Notes under the pieces: generated by a model
Databases searched by the model: none
The model's input: the letters and a program-made list of their open reading frames with translations, nothing else
What the model was told of the DNA's origin: nothing
Source: Salvator merianae
Lineage: Eukaryota > Chordata > Lepidosauria > Squamata > Teiidae
Length of the DNA: 64,000 nt
Direction: 5' to 3'
NCBI GenBank assembly: GCA_003586115.2
Contig: QVOM02000073.1
Location: 29,959,298-30,023,297 of the forward strand
Part shown: piece after piece, positions 47,163 to 59,954 of the stretch
Layout of the letters: each line of letters opens with the position of its first letter
How positions within the stretch are numbered: position 1 is the first letter of the stretch
Program-made: the position numbers and the translations under genes

Positions 47163-50100
47163 ATGTTGTCCGAATGCCATAAGCCCATTGCATCTGGGAC
47201 AGGTAAGTTTCTCTTTGAGGCTTTCACTTCCTCATCTAAAAAGAACTTGTTTCCTACCAACTTTGGCTGGTGCAATGTAAATATCCTCATTTCCTTCCAC
47301 AGTGCATGCTATCTTAATATATTCAGAGCAAAAGAGGTTACATTCTGAAATAAGTTAGGAAGCAGTTTTCAACTTTGAAAGATTTATTAAATAAAAATAG
47401 AGCTTTCAAAAAAGTGAAATACAAAGTAAAATATCAAAGATTTTTCTTGCTATAGCTTCAAGCTACTGTCTTCCTGAAGTGATTTCTGCTCTTTTTGCTC
47501 CTGAATGGTCTATTGTTCTTGTTGTTCCTGGAATGCTTTCTTCCAGTCTACCCTGACTTTTCTTGCCAGTTTGCCTTTCTTCTGTAGTCACCCTGCACTT
47601 CTTTATTCTACATAACCTTTTTTTATATATCCAAAATATACCAGTCAGTTGGGTTCACACCTTCTCTCCTTTACTTTTAACCACTTCTGTTATTGGTTGA
47701 CTTTTCCTCCCTCCTTTCTACCTTTATCTCAAATTCCTCATATACTTGAAAACTGACATAACCTCATCTTTTACATAGTGGATAACATTTAATCTACATA
47801 AGATTATCAAATCTGGCACTACAAACAGAATAAATGTAGTTTACAAATATAATATACATACAGGATACAATTTTAGGCTTCACAGCAATAATTTCTGTAG
47901 ATAACATTCAGCAGTAAACTGGGTAACCCCCATATCCATTCTGGCTTTCTACTCTTTAGCTGCTTAAAATAACACAAAATAAAGAACTTAAAATAACAAG
48001 TAAGGGGAAATTCTCCTTGATTATCATCTCTTGTTAGTTTGACTTGTTTATGAAATCTCTGGTGGGTTGCATTCTTCAAATGAACTTCCAGATTCCTGTT
48101 GAGGTGTATGGTTCCATGCTCTAGCAAATTCCTTGAGTGCAAGCTGTGACTCCTCAGATTATGTGCTCAAGGCTGAGAGCAGGATTTTAATACCTGAAAG
48201 ATTCTGCTGGGTAGCTACTTGAGGATGCAACAAAGAGTTGCCTAATAAAACCCTCTATGTGTCTCCCTACATATTTAGTTATCCTCTTGTTCTGTAGCAC
48301 ACAATTTGCTTGGAAGAAAAAGCAAATCCCATTTTGAAATGGAGACTTTTTTCCTTCACCGCCCACCTTTCCAACTTCATTCTAGAACAAAAGAAGTTTG
48401 CATATTGGAATTGACATGAGCTAGTCCTTTGTTTTCACCTGGATTTTATTTTTCTAACATTGTCTTCACACATGACACAGTGTTTGGGAAAATAATTTGA
48501 TTCTATTATTTCTTGGGTTCAGTGTCTCCTCCAGTTCTCCACCAACTTGATTGGATTAGTTCTCTTAATTGTAAACAACTTGTAAACAAAATGCAAATCA
48601 GTCCCTCAATTCACCTTGTACTTACCACACCCCTGTTCTGCATTGACCAATAATTTTAAACTTGTAGTTTTAATGTACTTATTAAAAGGACGAGATTTCA
48701 AGCCATTTCTCATTCAATGGGTTTTAGTAAGATAGGCAGGATATAAAATTATCAAGGTTCTAATAGATGTAGGTCTAGTTGGTGGTCTTTTACCCCACAA
48801 GAGCTGAACTCACTGCAACATCTCTGAAGAAAAAAAGCACTGTAAGATCTTCCATCCCACACTACCAAAGAGCTGCAGACTACCATCTGATATCTACTTT
48901 CTTTTTGCCTCTCTGGAATCTTGAAGGCTTGAGCATACTCTTTTCCCTTGCTTCCACACCAAAGCTTAGTGTTGGCCTGAGATCTTGGGCTAAGGAAATT
49001 CATTGCTTCCTTCTGCCTCCTGCCTTCTGGAACCAAAGTGAAAAGACCCAGCTTCTCTGATGTTCCCTGCCTTTTCTTATCACATTTAAGACTTATTTTC
49101 ACACAGCTCTGCTGAATTTCACTACGACACTGCTTTGCAACTTTGATGAACTAAATCACTGGAAAAGAGGGATGTCTCTCTCTGTCCCTCACTATCTTTT
49201 GGATGCAGGGTACCCCTTGGCTGGATATCCACTGCAGATCCTAGGATCTGTATCCACTGGTGCAAGACATCCAAGTGTTCAGCACTGATCATCCATGGGC
49301 TTGTGTTGTTGATATATCCAAATGTTTGTGGTGCCATCTCATTGGCTCTGTCCCAGAGCCCCCAAGCCTCCATACTTTCTGCCACTTGACAAAGAGCCAT
49401 GTATTTGGAAATGAAGATTGTGGAGGGTTCCGCTTTCCCATTCCCTTCATTTGGTATTTGAGTCCCCAGTACCCAATTTCTGGAGTCTGTGATGGGGCAG
49501 AGATCCCTAAGAGTGGGAAACAAAATCTTCTCATCAGCTTTTCTTTCTAGCCTGGCAAAGACTGCCCTGGGAGAAAACTTTGAGGGTGAGAAGCACTTTT
49601 TTGTGGTCCCTGCTTGTTTGTTGCTTTTCCTAATGAGAAAAGTGCTTTATGGATAGATTGTAGAAATAAACTAAGTGGTGGGCAACTTCACCTGGGATCT
49701 GAAGCTGAGAGAGACACAGAAAATGAGGTGGAGATATTTTATTGGCCAAGTTGGGAGGAGTGGGTCTTGGATGATTGGAAAAAATGGGAAACAGCTGTTA
49801 GAATTGTAAGGAATCTTTATTAGATTATACCACATACATGCCCAGGAAGACCTTTTCCCCTTTCCCCTTAAAGATCCTGCTGGAATAACTGGGGATGAGT
49901 AATCCCCCCCCCCAAAAAAGTATATTCCTTCTGCTTGTTTCACTCTGATTCAGCGATACCCAACAACAACAACAACAATAATCTCTTTAGAAATATGGGG
50001 TGCTTAGGGCATAGCTCAGATAGGACTTCTTCATCTGCAGTTCCCATAATGTACACAAAGTTAGCTCTTTCATCCACAATCAACTCATGGATAAGTACAA

Positions 50101-50257
50101 TTTATTATAAACCAAATTAGCATTTAGCAGCAATGCTAACAGAATCAGGAATCATGCTGTTGATTTCCTTCTGGTGAAAAGAAACACAAAAGGCAAGATG
50201 AGATGCAGCCATATAAATCATCTTACATGTAGCAAACATTACCCTAATTGTAAGGTC
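47163..50257. other. Mostly unique DNA; one open minus-strand frame
   Basis: There is no recognised repeat apart from an AAC microsatellite (about 49962-49979) and a C run near 49904. A minus-strand frame is open from about 49640 to 49122 (about 170 codons without stop, first ATG well inside). Its translation (for example KYMALCQVAESMEAWGLWDR) suggests no family to me, and the plus strand is also partly open. I leave it uncalled. Confidence 0.35.
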
Positions 50258-50910
50258 TCAGAGTGCTGTGGCATCAAAAGTCAGGATTCTGCTAAGGTAC
50301 AGACATCTCTGGACCACAGACCTGGATATTGGCATCATAAATAAAATTGGCACATAGGTTGAAAGTACAAGGGATTAGACCAGAAAAGCCTGAATCTCTG
50401 TACTAGACCAGGATCCATCTTTGTTCACCAGAATTCATATTGGGAAAACAGGAATGATTTTTAAAAGGGCAAGAAATGATTGTGAAATATTCTGTCTCAG
50501 CCTAAAGCAAATGGGTTTGTAACAGAGACATCTACATAAGCATAGCTGAATCAGAGAGGAAGCCCATCCACTAGCTGGCCTCATGGTAGCTGATATGATC
50601 TCCAGCAGAATTAAAAAGATAACATTAAGATCTATTTGGCATCCCAGACCAACCTATTTTTAACAAGAAGCCTGGAAGTCTCTCATTAAGACTGCAAGAC
50701 AACAGCATTGAAATCTGGCTAGAAACTGGTTCCAAACAGAGATTGGCCTTTGTTTAAGGCAAATGTCACCAATTTAAGCCCATCAGCACTGTCCAGAGGT
50801 GTGCCCCTCCAACTGGGCACATCCACTCAGATGGAAGAAAGCATCAGATATGGACAATAGTGGCAAAACACTACATCACTTGCCTCCTTTCCTTCACCAA
50901 GCACACAGTA
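50258..50910. repeat. Unidentified dispersed repeat, copy 2
   Basis: The second copy of the repeat at 11190-11880, same orientation, with matching landmarks from AGAGTGCTGTGGCATCAAAA through GGACAATAGTGGC. Its 3' flank diverges at about 50910 (TTCCTTCACCAAGCACAC versus CACACACATTTTTCCC in copy 1). No structural hallmark reveals its class. Confidence 0.7.
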
Positions 50911-53900
50911 GCAAAGCAAAAGAGAAAAACACAAAAGAGGAAAAGAAGCCACAAGTGTGGAACAGTTTAGACTGTTATTACTATTGTTTTTTGAAGGTTG
51001 ACAGTATGGTTGTCCTCTTCCTCCAGGTAAAGCTTCAAACATACCATCCTTCTTCCTAGGTTCCTCATGTTTTCTAGCTGCCCTGCTAGTGGTAGACAGC
51101 CCCTTGATTGTTGGTAAAGGGCAGATATGGGCCTAAGAACATAAAATGTTAAATAAAGCGGGTTAAACCATACTTAAAGGAATTATTCACAGACTCTGTG
51201 GTCTAAAATATGGTTTCATTTTTATGCATTGGGAAATCCTTCCAAGAGGGAAGATGCACCATTTTTAAAACTTCATCAATATTCACAGCTTATGGATTTT
51301 CCCTATTTGTGCTGTCTTCCCTTCTGTTGTCTGATATATGAGAAAAACTGTACAATATAGCCAAACCTCCATGCCATAATTTATATGAAAATAATGCTTT
51401 AATTATGAGTGGGGATCCTGCACAACCAGGATGTCTTCTGTATAGTGGTTCTAGATGTGAACTGGTAAACATTGGTACATATGTGGACAGGTTTCAGAGA
51501 CCAGTACTTGTACAGGCAATAGGTAGGAAATTAAGCTACTTCTTTACCACATACCTTGGTGTGAAATTGGATGCTGGTCTTGGCTCATTACTGGCCAAGA
51601 CTAGATTGGTGGGCAATGGAGTGCCCCATGAACTGTTCATGCTGCCATAGTCCCATCCCAGACTATCTTTGGAGGCTACAAATGAAGTTTCCCTGGCTTC
51701 TGAAGTTGCAGATCAGAGAGAGTACTGCCACATACTGAAAATGGCCGATTTCCAGGGCAATTTCTGGGAGCCTGACAAAATGGTGCCAGGTTGTGTACCC
51801 TGCTTGCAACAATCTAGTGATTCACATTTTCACACTGGGGAGTGGGCCAGCCACCAGTGTCATAAAACCAGTGTGCTCCCTGAGACACCCTGTGAAACTC
51901 ACCTTACTGGATGTGTAAGTGGGGATTTATTCCTCAGAAGCAGCTTTGAACTAGTCCTAACATAGCAAGATATATCCCTATGACTACCTTAAGACTGTTG
52001 GTTTCTCCAAATTCAGCAAGTATGCCTAAATCCAATGTCAGCCTTTCTCTAGAGTATGCTTCCTAATAAATCTAAGGCAACATCTGTGCAGAGACTTTAT
52101 GACACTGTGGGGTCAAACTGACAGTGCAGGAATTGCACATTTGTGTTCCCCTCTTCAACCCCAACAGTCTCCTAGAACATAGGTTATGTCACCTTCCAGG
52201 GCCATTTCCTTTGTTCTCAAAAACAACCCCTGGTGGACACATAAAACAGGAGGGTAAGAGTTTTGTTTTCCATTTGAACATGTCCTTCCAACCTTCACCA
52301 TGGGAACTGTACACAATCGGCCCCAATCAGGGCTTCCTATGGATGAAGCCATAATAGGTTCATAAACCTGGATCTTTGGATCGAATTCAGTATGCTATTT
52401 TCTGTACCCTCCCCCAAATGTATCTTATATTTTCTTTAATTTAGCTGCAGGTTACAGATAAATTAGGAAGGAAGTGAAGCCTGGTTATGATAATGCTCCA
52501 ACCTCTGAGCAAATCTAGGGATAGATTATGTTACATATCGTACCCACCAGATAACTAAACTGCAAAGTGGAGTTAAAGTCATCTTGCTCTTCATACATTA
52601 TAACTACAATTTAATTCATATACACATTGTAAGTTTGGTACCTTTTGAGGTCTGGTAAACAAAGCAGACATGTGGTCACATCAGTTTAGTAGACATAAGA
52701 AAAGAACTGGAAATTAAGAAATTGTTCTTTAAAAAATAGAATTAGTCTTGAGAATGAAATACTTGTTAAAAATTCTGGTTCTTTTATTTGTATTTTCAGA
52801 TATTTCTTACTGTATGCACACACGCACACACACACACACACATAAACACACTGTGTTGCTATGTTGGAAGGAAAATTTTAATGACTACAAACCTTGAGTG
52901 TAACTGTACTACTAGAGACCAAGATGACTAGGAGATGTCAGCTAAAATTATTTTCATTTCATATCATAATTCCCAAGGTGTTAATAAAAAAAATGGCTTT
53001 GGATCAAGTTGAAATACAAGATGCTCCTTCTGTCATAGGGATGAGACAAATATCTTAAACTGGATGCAGTTCGTGCACAAGCACAGTTCCTCTGAGATTA
53101 TTTGCAGTCATTTCAGAAGTGACTTCCATTAATTTTGAAACTTCAGGGAACGTAGTACCTGCAACTTGTAGTGATTGATTATTCAGTACTGAAAGTCAGA
53201 AATCTCTGACTGATGCGTGGCAGAATCCATCTTGAGTATCGGGATACAAAAAGGGGGGGGAGTGCATTTCAGTGTACTGAAGACTTTCTGGATAAATCAA
53301 AGTAAGCCTAGTAAAGCTAAATGCAAATTTTGCCTTGTAGACATTTCTTGTGTGACAAAGATGTTATGCTTGGTTACTCTATAGTACCTGCTGCTAAGTG
53401 AAAGCAAGTTAATACTTTTTGGAAGTACATGTAGAATTGCTGAAAAGGGAAGCTAAAACAGCTCACATGACAGTTAAAACAGTTAAGAAAATGCTATGTT
53501 TACAGGAAGGAGTTTGTATACTGTTGTTTTGTAAGTATAAATTATCCAGTATTTTAAAATGAAATAGTTTTGAACTGCTTCTCAAGGCCTTTATCTCTCT
53601 TGCAGTGGTCTCCTGATTTATAATTTGAGTTAAGTTGCTCAAGTACAATCTTCTCCTGGCTGAGGTTAATCAATATAATCCTGAATTATTCTATCAAACC
53701 TAAGGAAGCTAGTTCAAATAAAACATGTATATGCAAAGTTATAACATTAAAATGTAGGGTTTCTTTTTTTGACAGCCATAAGACCAGTGCAGTGGGTATT
53801 TCCAAGATGATCTTGGTGGGGGGGGGGGGGGGAGAGTCTTTGCAAGCTATTATAAATAGTGGGCACAAGAGTATCAGCTGCTTTCTGGGTGCACTTGAGA

Positions 53901-53989
53901 AGTGACAAATTGCTTAAGATATTATCCTCCTGGCTGCCCAAGATAGTGTTCCAAACACAGTCAAGTCTTTTATTGACTGTAAAGTGTGA
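50911..53989. other. Noncoding, simple repeats
   Basis: AT-rich unique DNA with a CA microsatellite (52816-52850) and a run of 15 G (53818-53832). ORFs up to 98 codons (51669-51965) have no recognisable domain. Confidence 0.4.
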
Positions 53990-54165
53990 TACTAATTATC
54001 ACTTAACACCTGTATAGTGCTTTTCATCTTCAAAGCATTTTACAAACAGTGACTAATTAATCCTTGCTGCATCCCTAGGAGGTGTATGTTATTATCCCCA
54101 TTATACGGATGAAGGAATTGAAGCAAAGCAGATTAGTGGCTCTCTTAAGACCACCAAGAGTGTCA
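53990..54165 (+). mobile_element. MIR-like CORE-SINE fragment
   Basis: It contains TAGTGCTTTTCATCTTCAAA, GCATTTTACAAACAGTGACT, AGGAGGTGTATGTTATTATC and CCCCATTATACGGATGAAGG AATTGAAGCA in order. The last two parts match the well-known MIR tail (TATTATCCCCATTTTACAGATGAGGAAACTGAGGC). This is an ancient amniote SINE and is strongly diverged. Confidence 0.6.
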
Positions 54166-55288
54166 GTGATGGAAGGGAAGTTCCTTAGGAGTTACTCGCT
54201 GCCAATCTTTTACTCAGAATTCTGGACCACAGTTCTGTGAGTAATTGATCAATCCACAGCAACAGCTTAAGTTAGAAACTCACTGGCCATTTTAAAAAGA
54301 CTGCTCTTGAGACATCTAATCCTTAGCCATATGTACAGAAGAATTTTGTGAGAAACCATGATACATACAACAATGGACACTGTAACACTTACAGCTAAAA
54401 ATGGAAGAGGTGGAAATCAAGCACGGATTTTAACTGACCTTTTTCAGAGTTAAAATATTAGGTCAAGAAACAACAGATGTAAAAGAAAAAGAGAGAGAGG
54501 AAGGAAAGAAGAATGATTTTATGCTAACTGGAAAACATAAGTACATGGAGTATGAAGGAGAAGACTGAAAACCTACTGGAAAAGCACATTTGTGGGGGGG
54601 AAATAATAATGTTTATACAGTTAAAATTTTATGTCACTTAAATCTGAAAGCTGCACAGATTACCTAGCAAACAATAAGGGCATGGCTGTTTATGAAGAAA
54701 GGGCTGATACCACTTAGCAGTGCAAGGAAGGTTACTGTATACTCGGCCACTAATGCTCTCAGTTTCAATCTCTTGCCAGCCACTTTCTGCCTTTCATCCA
54801 TGCTCAGCTCAGCAGTGTTCTCTGTGAGTGGCTCTTCTCACAGCTTTAGGTTCAGGCACCTCAGGCTGAGCTGAGGTTGTGATGTCTGACAACAGACACT
54901 TGTTTCTTTTTGAAGTATTAACTCCGCATATTTGATTTTAAGTCCCAGTTGTTAGTCTTTGTGCTTCTCCAGCTGTTCCAGACTCTACTGTATCTTAGTC
55001 TACTTTTTGGGATGATATTCATGTGCAGTAGCTGCATTAGAAAAAATCAGGAAAGGGAGGTTGTAAAGCATTTTCACAGTACCACATTTCTCTCCAATTC
55101 AGTTTGGGCCTTGCTGCAATCTGTTCCTAAAAATATGATCAAACTATCTGTAGAAGCATGTTGCTCTTGAGATCAAACTGCAAAATGCATACCATGTTTT
55201 TTCCAAGTTGAGAGACTGCTGCATAATCACAAAAAGCTGATATATAACTCTTGCATTGTAAAAAATATTCCTACCAATATCAAACTGA
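54166..55288. other. Noncoding, nothing recognised
   Basis: Unique AT-rich sequence. A minor purine-rich patch at about 54481-54512. No gene supported. Confidence 0.4.
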
Positions 55289-55930
55289 GAGTTTTTTTGC
55301 ACTTACCAGTAGTCCAGTATGTCAAGGAGTCCAGGGACCTCCCTTTCACATGTTAGTGTGGTTTAAAGGAGGCCACACCCACTGCTAGTATGCTTTGATT
55401 GCATTGGATGGCGTGCAGGGTGAACTAAGGCCCTTTCTGCACTTGGCCTTATTGTGGATTATATCCCAGAATAGGGACCTGCCATCTGCATGCTAGTGCA
55501 GACTATGGTAGACCCTGGGCAAGACCTTTCATAGTTTGCACTAGCATGTGCATAACAGGTCCCTATTCTGGGATATAATCCACAATAAGGTCAAGTGCAG
55601 AAAGGGCCTAACTGGCTCAAAATGATTTACCAGTGTACTAGTGGTGTGGATGGCACACACTTCCACCATCCAGTTTACCAGGGGTTACCACTTTGGTGGC
55701 ACAATGTGTACCACTGAAATGAGTCTCCTGGGAGTTTCAAGATCAGGAACATTCATTCCTAGCCATTGGAACTTAAAGAGGTCAGCTCCAAAGCTCATGC
55801 AAGGGCTGTCCCGGAACAGCTGTTCAAATGTAGATGGCCTTGCTCTGGGATACATTAACTGCTCCAGCTGGTGGACTACTCCATGGAAGGGAAAATGGCA
55901 TGAGATAGCATGTGCCAGACTGATGCAAAC
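55289..55930. mobile_element. Family C-like MITE with nested family D element
   Basis: The left end GAGTTTTTTTGCACTTACCA resembles the GGGCCTTTTTGCACTTACC terminus. The interior segments (GTGGCACAATGTGTACCACT; GGAACATTCATTCCTAGCCA; GAACAGCTGTTC) recall other family C copies. The right terminus is not clear and is set approximately. A complete family D element is inserted at 55429-55608. Confidence 0.45.
55426..55611. mobile_element. 180-bp palindromic MITE (family D), copy 3, TSD TAA
   Basis: The element is 55429-55608 (180 bp), GGCCCTTTCTGCACTTGGCC to GGTCAAGTGCAGAAAGGGCC, flanked exactly by TAA on both sides. The two arms pair almost base for base (TTATTGTGGATTATATCCCA with GGGATATAATCCACAATAA). 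This is the best preserved copy in the window. Confidence 0.9.
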
Positions 55931-56299
55931 TGAATCAACGAGAGCCCACTGAAATATGCGAACAGAATGATCATGGGGAGCAACATCAAGTTCCCTACAG
56001 ATCAGAACACCAAGGTGAGTTTGTACAAAAAAGTGAGCAGCGAAATAGTGAAATGGTCAGATCTGCACATTTTTAACATAGGAAAAACAACAGCAAAAAA
56101 TGAAACTGTAAAGAGTTTCCATGGGTTGCAATGTCTTTCCATATGTTGGTCATCAAACTGATAAATTGTGTTTCAGTGTGGGCAAAAAATATCCTAAAGG
56201 ATCTGATTATCACAGTTATTTCCCAAGGAAGAAATCTTAACAATGCTATTAAATAGTTGGAAATATCAACTTAGTATACAGCAGCTATGAAAAACTCCA

Positions 56300-56520
56300 A
56301 TCCATACTAGGGCACAGAATTGAAAATAAAACTGTCAATATTATAATGACTCAATACAAATTAATGTGAACTCATCACGGCATTGTGCTCTGCTTTGATT
56401 GCCACACCTCGAAAGTGAAATCGCAAGCTGGAGATGAATGAAAAAAAAGTAACTAAAATTATCAAGAGCCTGGAGAAGCTCCTCTATGAGCAAAGGTTTC
56501 ACTGTATTTCAGGATGCTTC
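56300..56520 (+). mobile_element. Old CR1-clade LINE remnant
   Basis: Plus-strand translation gives IENKTVNIIMTQYKLM, then a short CFDCHTSKVKSQAG region and KKVTKIIKSLEKLLYEQRF. The last resembles the CR1 motif KVQRRATRMIKGLEHLPYEERL seen at 15940-16000. It is short and strongly decayed, so the assignment is tentative. Confidence 0.4.
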
Positions 56521-56633
56521 AGTACTTGCCAGGCCAGCTTAGCTGCTGAACTAGTGCATATCAGCCTAGTGAGCTCCAAAGTGCTGCTCCAAAGTGCCAG
56601 CAAGAAACACCTGCTGTGTTATTATTTGAACCC

Positions 56634-57402
56634 TCAATGCATCAGTTTTACTTTTGCAGGGCTTGGCTTGGTGCTAAAACCTGCTGAGATGGGTTGAGGG
56701 ACTTGTACTGAGCTAAATCTTTGCATACCTTGAGTGTCTACCAGCTTGGATAGTTTCAAAACAGAAATGGTCAAGCTCATGGAAAAAATGCTAGGATCAC
56801 TGTATTTTGATGGCTCTGCAACTACTTTTCTAGTTAGTAATGTAACACTAAAGATCAGTTGCTCACGGTCAAAAGCCTTGATTGCGGCCTCCTTTTGGCT
56901 GATGACCATGACAAATTGCTTACATATTAGATGAATGTTTTCTCCAATCCAGCAAACATTTATTAGTACTGGCCATATCAAGGCACAGTAGTACCCCATA
57001 TTCATTTGAATTATGTCCTGTCCAAATAGCATGTGTGCTGAAACATGTGAAAGGGAGGAGGAGGCAGAAGACCGTTTCTGAAAGCTGCTACTTTCCAGGC
57101 CTGGAATTTTGAATGTGAGAGTTTGTGCAGCATTTTGTATCATGAACAAAGATCGTGTATCCTCTCTTGCAAATATGCCCATTTTGCAAATCACAAACTT
57201 ATAAATATGGGCAGCTTCAAGTAATTCAATGCCTCCTGTCTGGTGGAAGAGAAAAAGCAAGGAAAACTGGGCAGCCAAGGACTGTAGTATTCTAGAATAA
57301 CACATGACAAAACTGGCTAGAAATTTGAACAGGATCACTTCTATTAAAAGGTTAAAGATCCACTGCAACATTTTGCCTCAGTGAAACACATAAACCCACA
57401 AC
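56634..57402 (-). CDS. Unidentified coding-exon candidate (245-codon ORF with splice signals)
   Basis: A minus-strand ORF runs from an ATG at 57371 to a stop at 56634 (245 codons), the longest in the window that is not a homopolymer translation. Directly upstream on that strand is a strong 3' splice site: eleven T followed by GCAG, ending at 57403, so an exon would start at 57402. The frame has a TGA between the splice site and the ATG, so the ATG (context GGCAAAATGT) could be the first codon. Inside the ORF is a good 5' splice site, CACTCAAG|GTATGC at 56729/56728, which would give a 674-base exon ending after VDTQ. The predicted peptide has a hydrophobic N-terminus (residues about 3-45), a Ser-rich stretch around residues 100-115 and mixed composition after that. 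I recognise no family. It could be an exon of a host gene, part of an unknown transposon, or chance; nothing matching it is seen nearby. Confidence 0.3.
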
Positions 57403-59954
57403 CTGCAAAAAAAAAAAGTCATTTTATCCCAAACACCCTTTGCCATATTTCAGATGACACTCATTTCTTATATAAAAAAGAAGGCAATAAAAGAATCTTC
57501 TGTATCTACAAATCAAAACTAACAGAATGAGATCTTTTTCTTCAATCACACAGGTTCTTTTGAATGTACACAAAGGTGTTGAAAGATATGCAGACTTTTT
57601 TTTTAAGAGAAGCTTTAAAAAAGAAAATTAATATTTAAACAGATGATTACATTCTGTCTGCTTCATTAATTTTTTATTAATCTTATGAAAACATTGTTGA
57701 TGGAAATGATATTGACAGTTACAAAAATTCTTCTGGTAAATGGAGACTCATTAATTGAAGGACCACAAAGCAGCTTCACAACCTTGTTGGACAAATCCTG
57801 TCCTTTCTTGCTAAATTGTGTCACCACTGATAGGTATTATTAATGCATCAAAAAAAAGTATCTCACAGGGGAATTGCTTTTAAATGTTAACAAAAGAAAC
57901 AATTAGTGTTGTGAAAAACTTCCATGAGCTTTAGCCATTATAATGTGCACAAACTCCCCCCCCCCCAGTTTGGTTCAATTCAAACCAAACCACAAGAACT
58001 TTGAACATGGTCTAACAGAACTTCAAACTTTTCAGAGTAGTTTGAAGTTTGGTTCATATGTTCATTGAACTGTTCTTTACAGTAACAATGAAGGAGAGCA
58101 AGGGAGGTTCTGTTCATCAGTTTTGTAAAGTTATGTGGGCAAGTGGATGATTTTTAAAAAAGGGTGCATCCAAACATTGCACTGCTTGGCCACACACAAG
58201 TTTTGGAGGCTTCAGCTCAAAGTTAATCTCAGCAACAACCATCCTGCCACGTAGACCATCAGGATGAACGTTTCACAGAATTTAAGATGGAGCCCCCAAA
58301 ATTGTCATGTGGGTCTGGGAGACTGCTGGGAGGGTCCCTGCCAAGTCTCAGGGTGATCGGATTTTCCAGGATTTTTGTTTTATTTTTGTTATTTTGAAAA
58401 CTCCCATTTGTTCCTATAGAACAGGAGATTATCTTTATCTACACCTATATCTATATCTATCTATTAAAAAAAGCATAAAAAATCAGAGGAGCCTCCAAAC
58501 ATTGTGCCATTTGGCATGGAACTTCCTGAAGCCCCCCAGATTAGCATACTATGAATGGAGGGCCGGTATAACGGTTTGCAGCCACCTTTGAGGACATTGG
58601 ATGTGCCAAGATTTTTTTTTCTTTTCAGAAATTTTCCTGGAGTTTGTTCTTTTTTCTATGGGAAAATGTCTGGAAAGAAAAATCTGAGGAAAAAAAAAAA
58701 AGTAAGTGGGCCTGCATGACTATTACTCATACCCCAAGAAACAAAGATCACAAAAACACGTGGCATGACCCTAAAGTGCCATGCCAGAAAAGCTCCCTTT
58801 ACCTTACCTGAGTAGGATATCTTCTGTTGTCTCTGTGTTGACCTGGATTCTGAAAGAGGAGCAGTTCAAGGAAAATCCTGTAGATGATTCAAGGATGGAG
58901 AACCTGCAACAGCTGTGTGTTTTCCCACCTCGGCCAAGGTCTTAGACTGGTAATTGCCCTTGGGCACTGCCTCAGACAGAATACTGGCCCAGGGCACTGA
59001 GAGCAACTGGCATCATTGGTGGTGTGTGTGGATGGTTTTGTGGTGCCATGGCATTTATCACAGACTGTGCCATGCTTTACCAGGAGATAGTGCATGAGTG
59101 ATGTTGAGTATGGGATATATTAGGTTTTGTTTTGCATTGCTTGCAGGACAAGTCCAAGAGAAATAGAGTCCTATGAGGGGGGCTCCTCCCTCCCTGAGTG
59201 CATGCAACTAGTCAGGGCATAAGATTTTTCTGTTTGTTTTTTAGTAGTTTTGATTTTTTTTCCTTTTCTTTGATTTTTTCCTTTCTATTTTTTGTTTGTT
59301 TTTTTCTCTAAAAGATTTTCATTTTTGTTTCACATTTTTTCCCCTTTTTCTTTGGGAAGAATGGTTTGTGTGGTGACAACTAGTCATTTTGTTTGACTTT
59401 TTTCCCAATTGCCCTTGGTGCTGCACGTTGAGGGTCACCCATGAAAACTCATCTGACAAGGGCAGCTCCAGAAAGCCCAAAGGAGGCTGGCCTTTAGGAA
59501 AACAAGCTGCTCATCCAACTGAGTGTTTGGATTAATGTGATGAGATGTCACCATATTGCCCACCATGGAAAGCACTCTCTCACTCTGGATGCTATCCAGA
59601 AGAGCTGACAAGTACTTCCAAGCATCCACTACCAAATCCAGTCAGATTTGACAATGTCCTGCCTCAAACTCAGATGGCACTGTGTCCTTACTTGTCATTG
59701 ACTCTTGTGGATACTTCACATCTCAGTGGCTACTCACTGAAGTCAAGACCAAAGAAACCCAAATGTGCTAATCCATGATGCTCCATGTGAGTTGCTTCCC
59801 AAAATGCATTGCTGGAACCAGCCACAGGGGAACTCCTGCTGCTGGAGGTGGGTGACACACTGCCAACAGGCACTCCATTCACTATCTCATCTGCATTATC
59901 TGCTTGGACAATCTTCCCTCCAGCAAGAAACTTAATTCAGCAGTCTATTCCCTG
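57403..59954. other. Noncoding, with a hAT-like fragment and T-rich tract
   Basis: At about 57945-58080 lies TGTGCACAAACTCC followed by GGTTCAATTCAAACCAAACC, a diverged end of the TAGRGATGTGC hAT-like family. A TATCTA microsatellite-like stretch is at 58430-58465 and a strongly T-rich tract at about 59230-59345. No gene. Confidence 0.4.
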
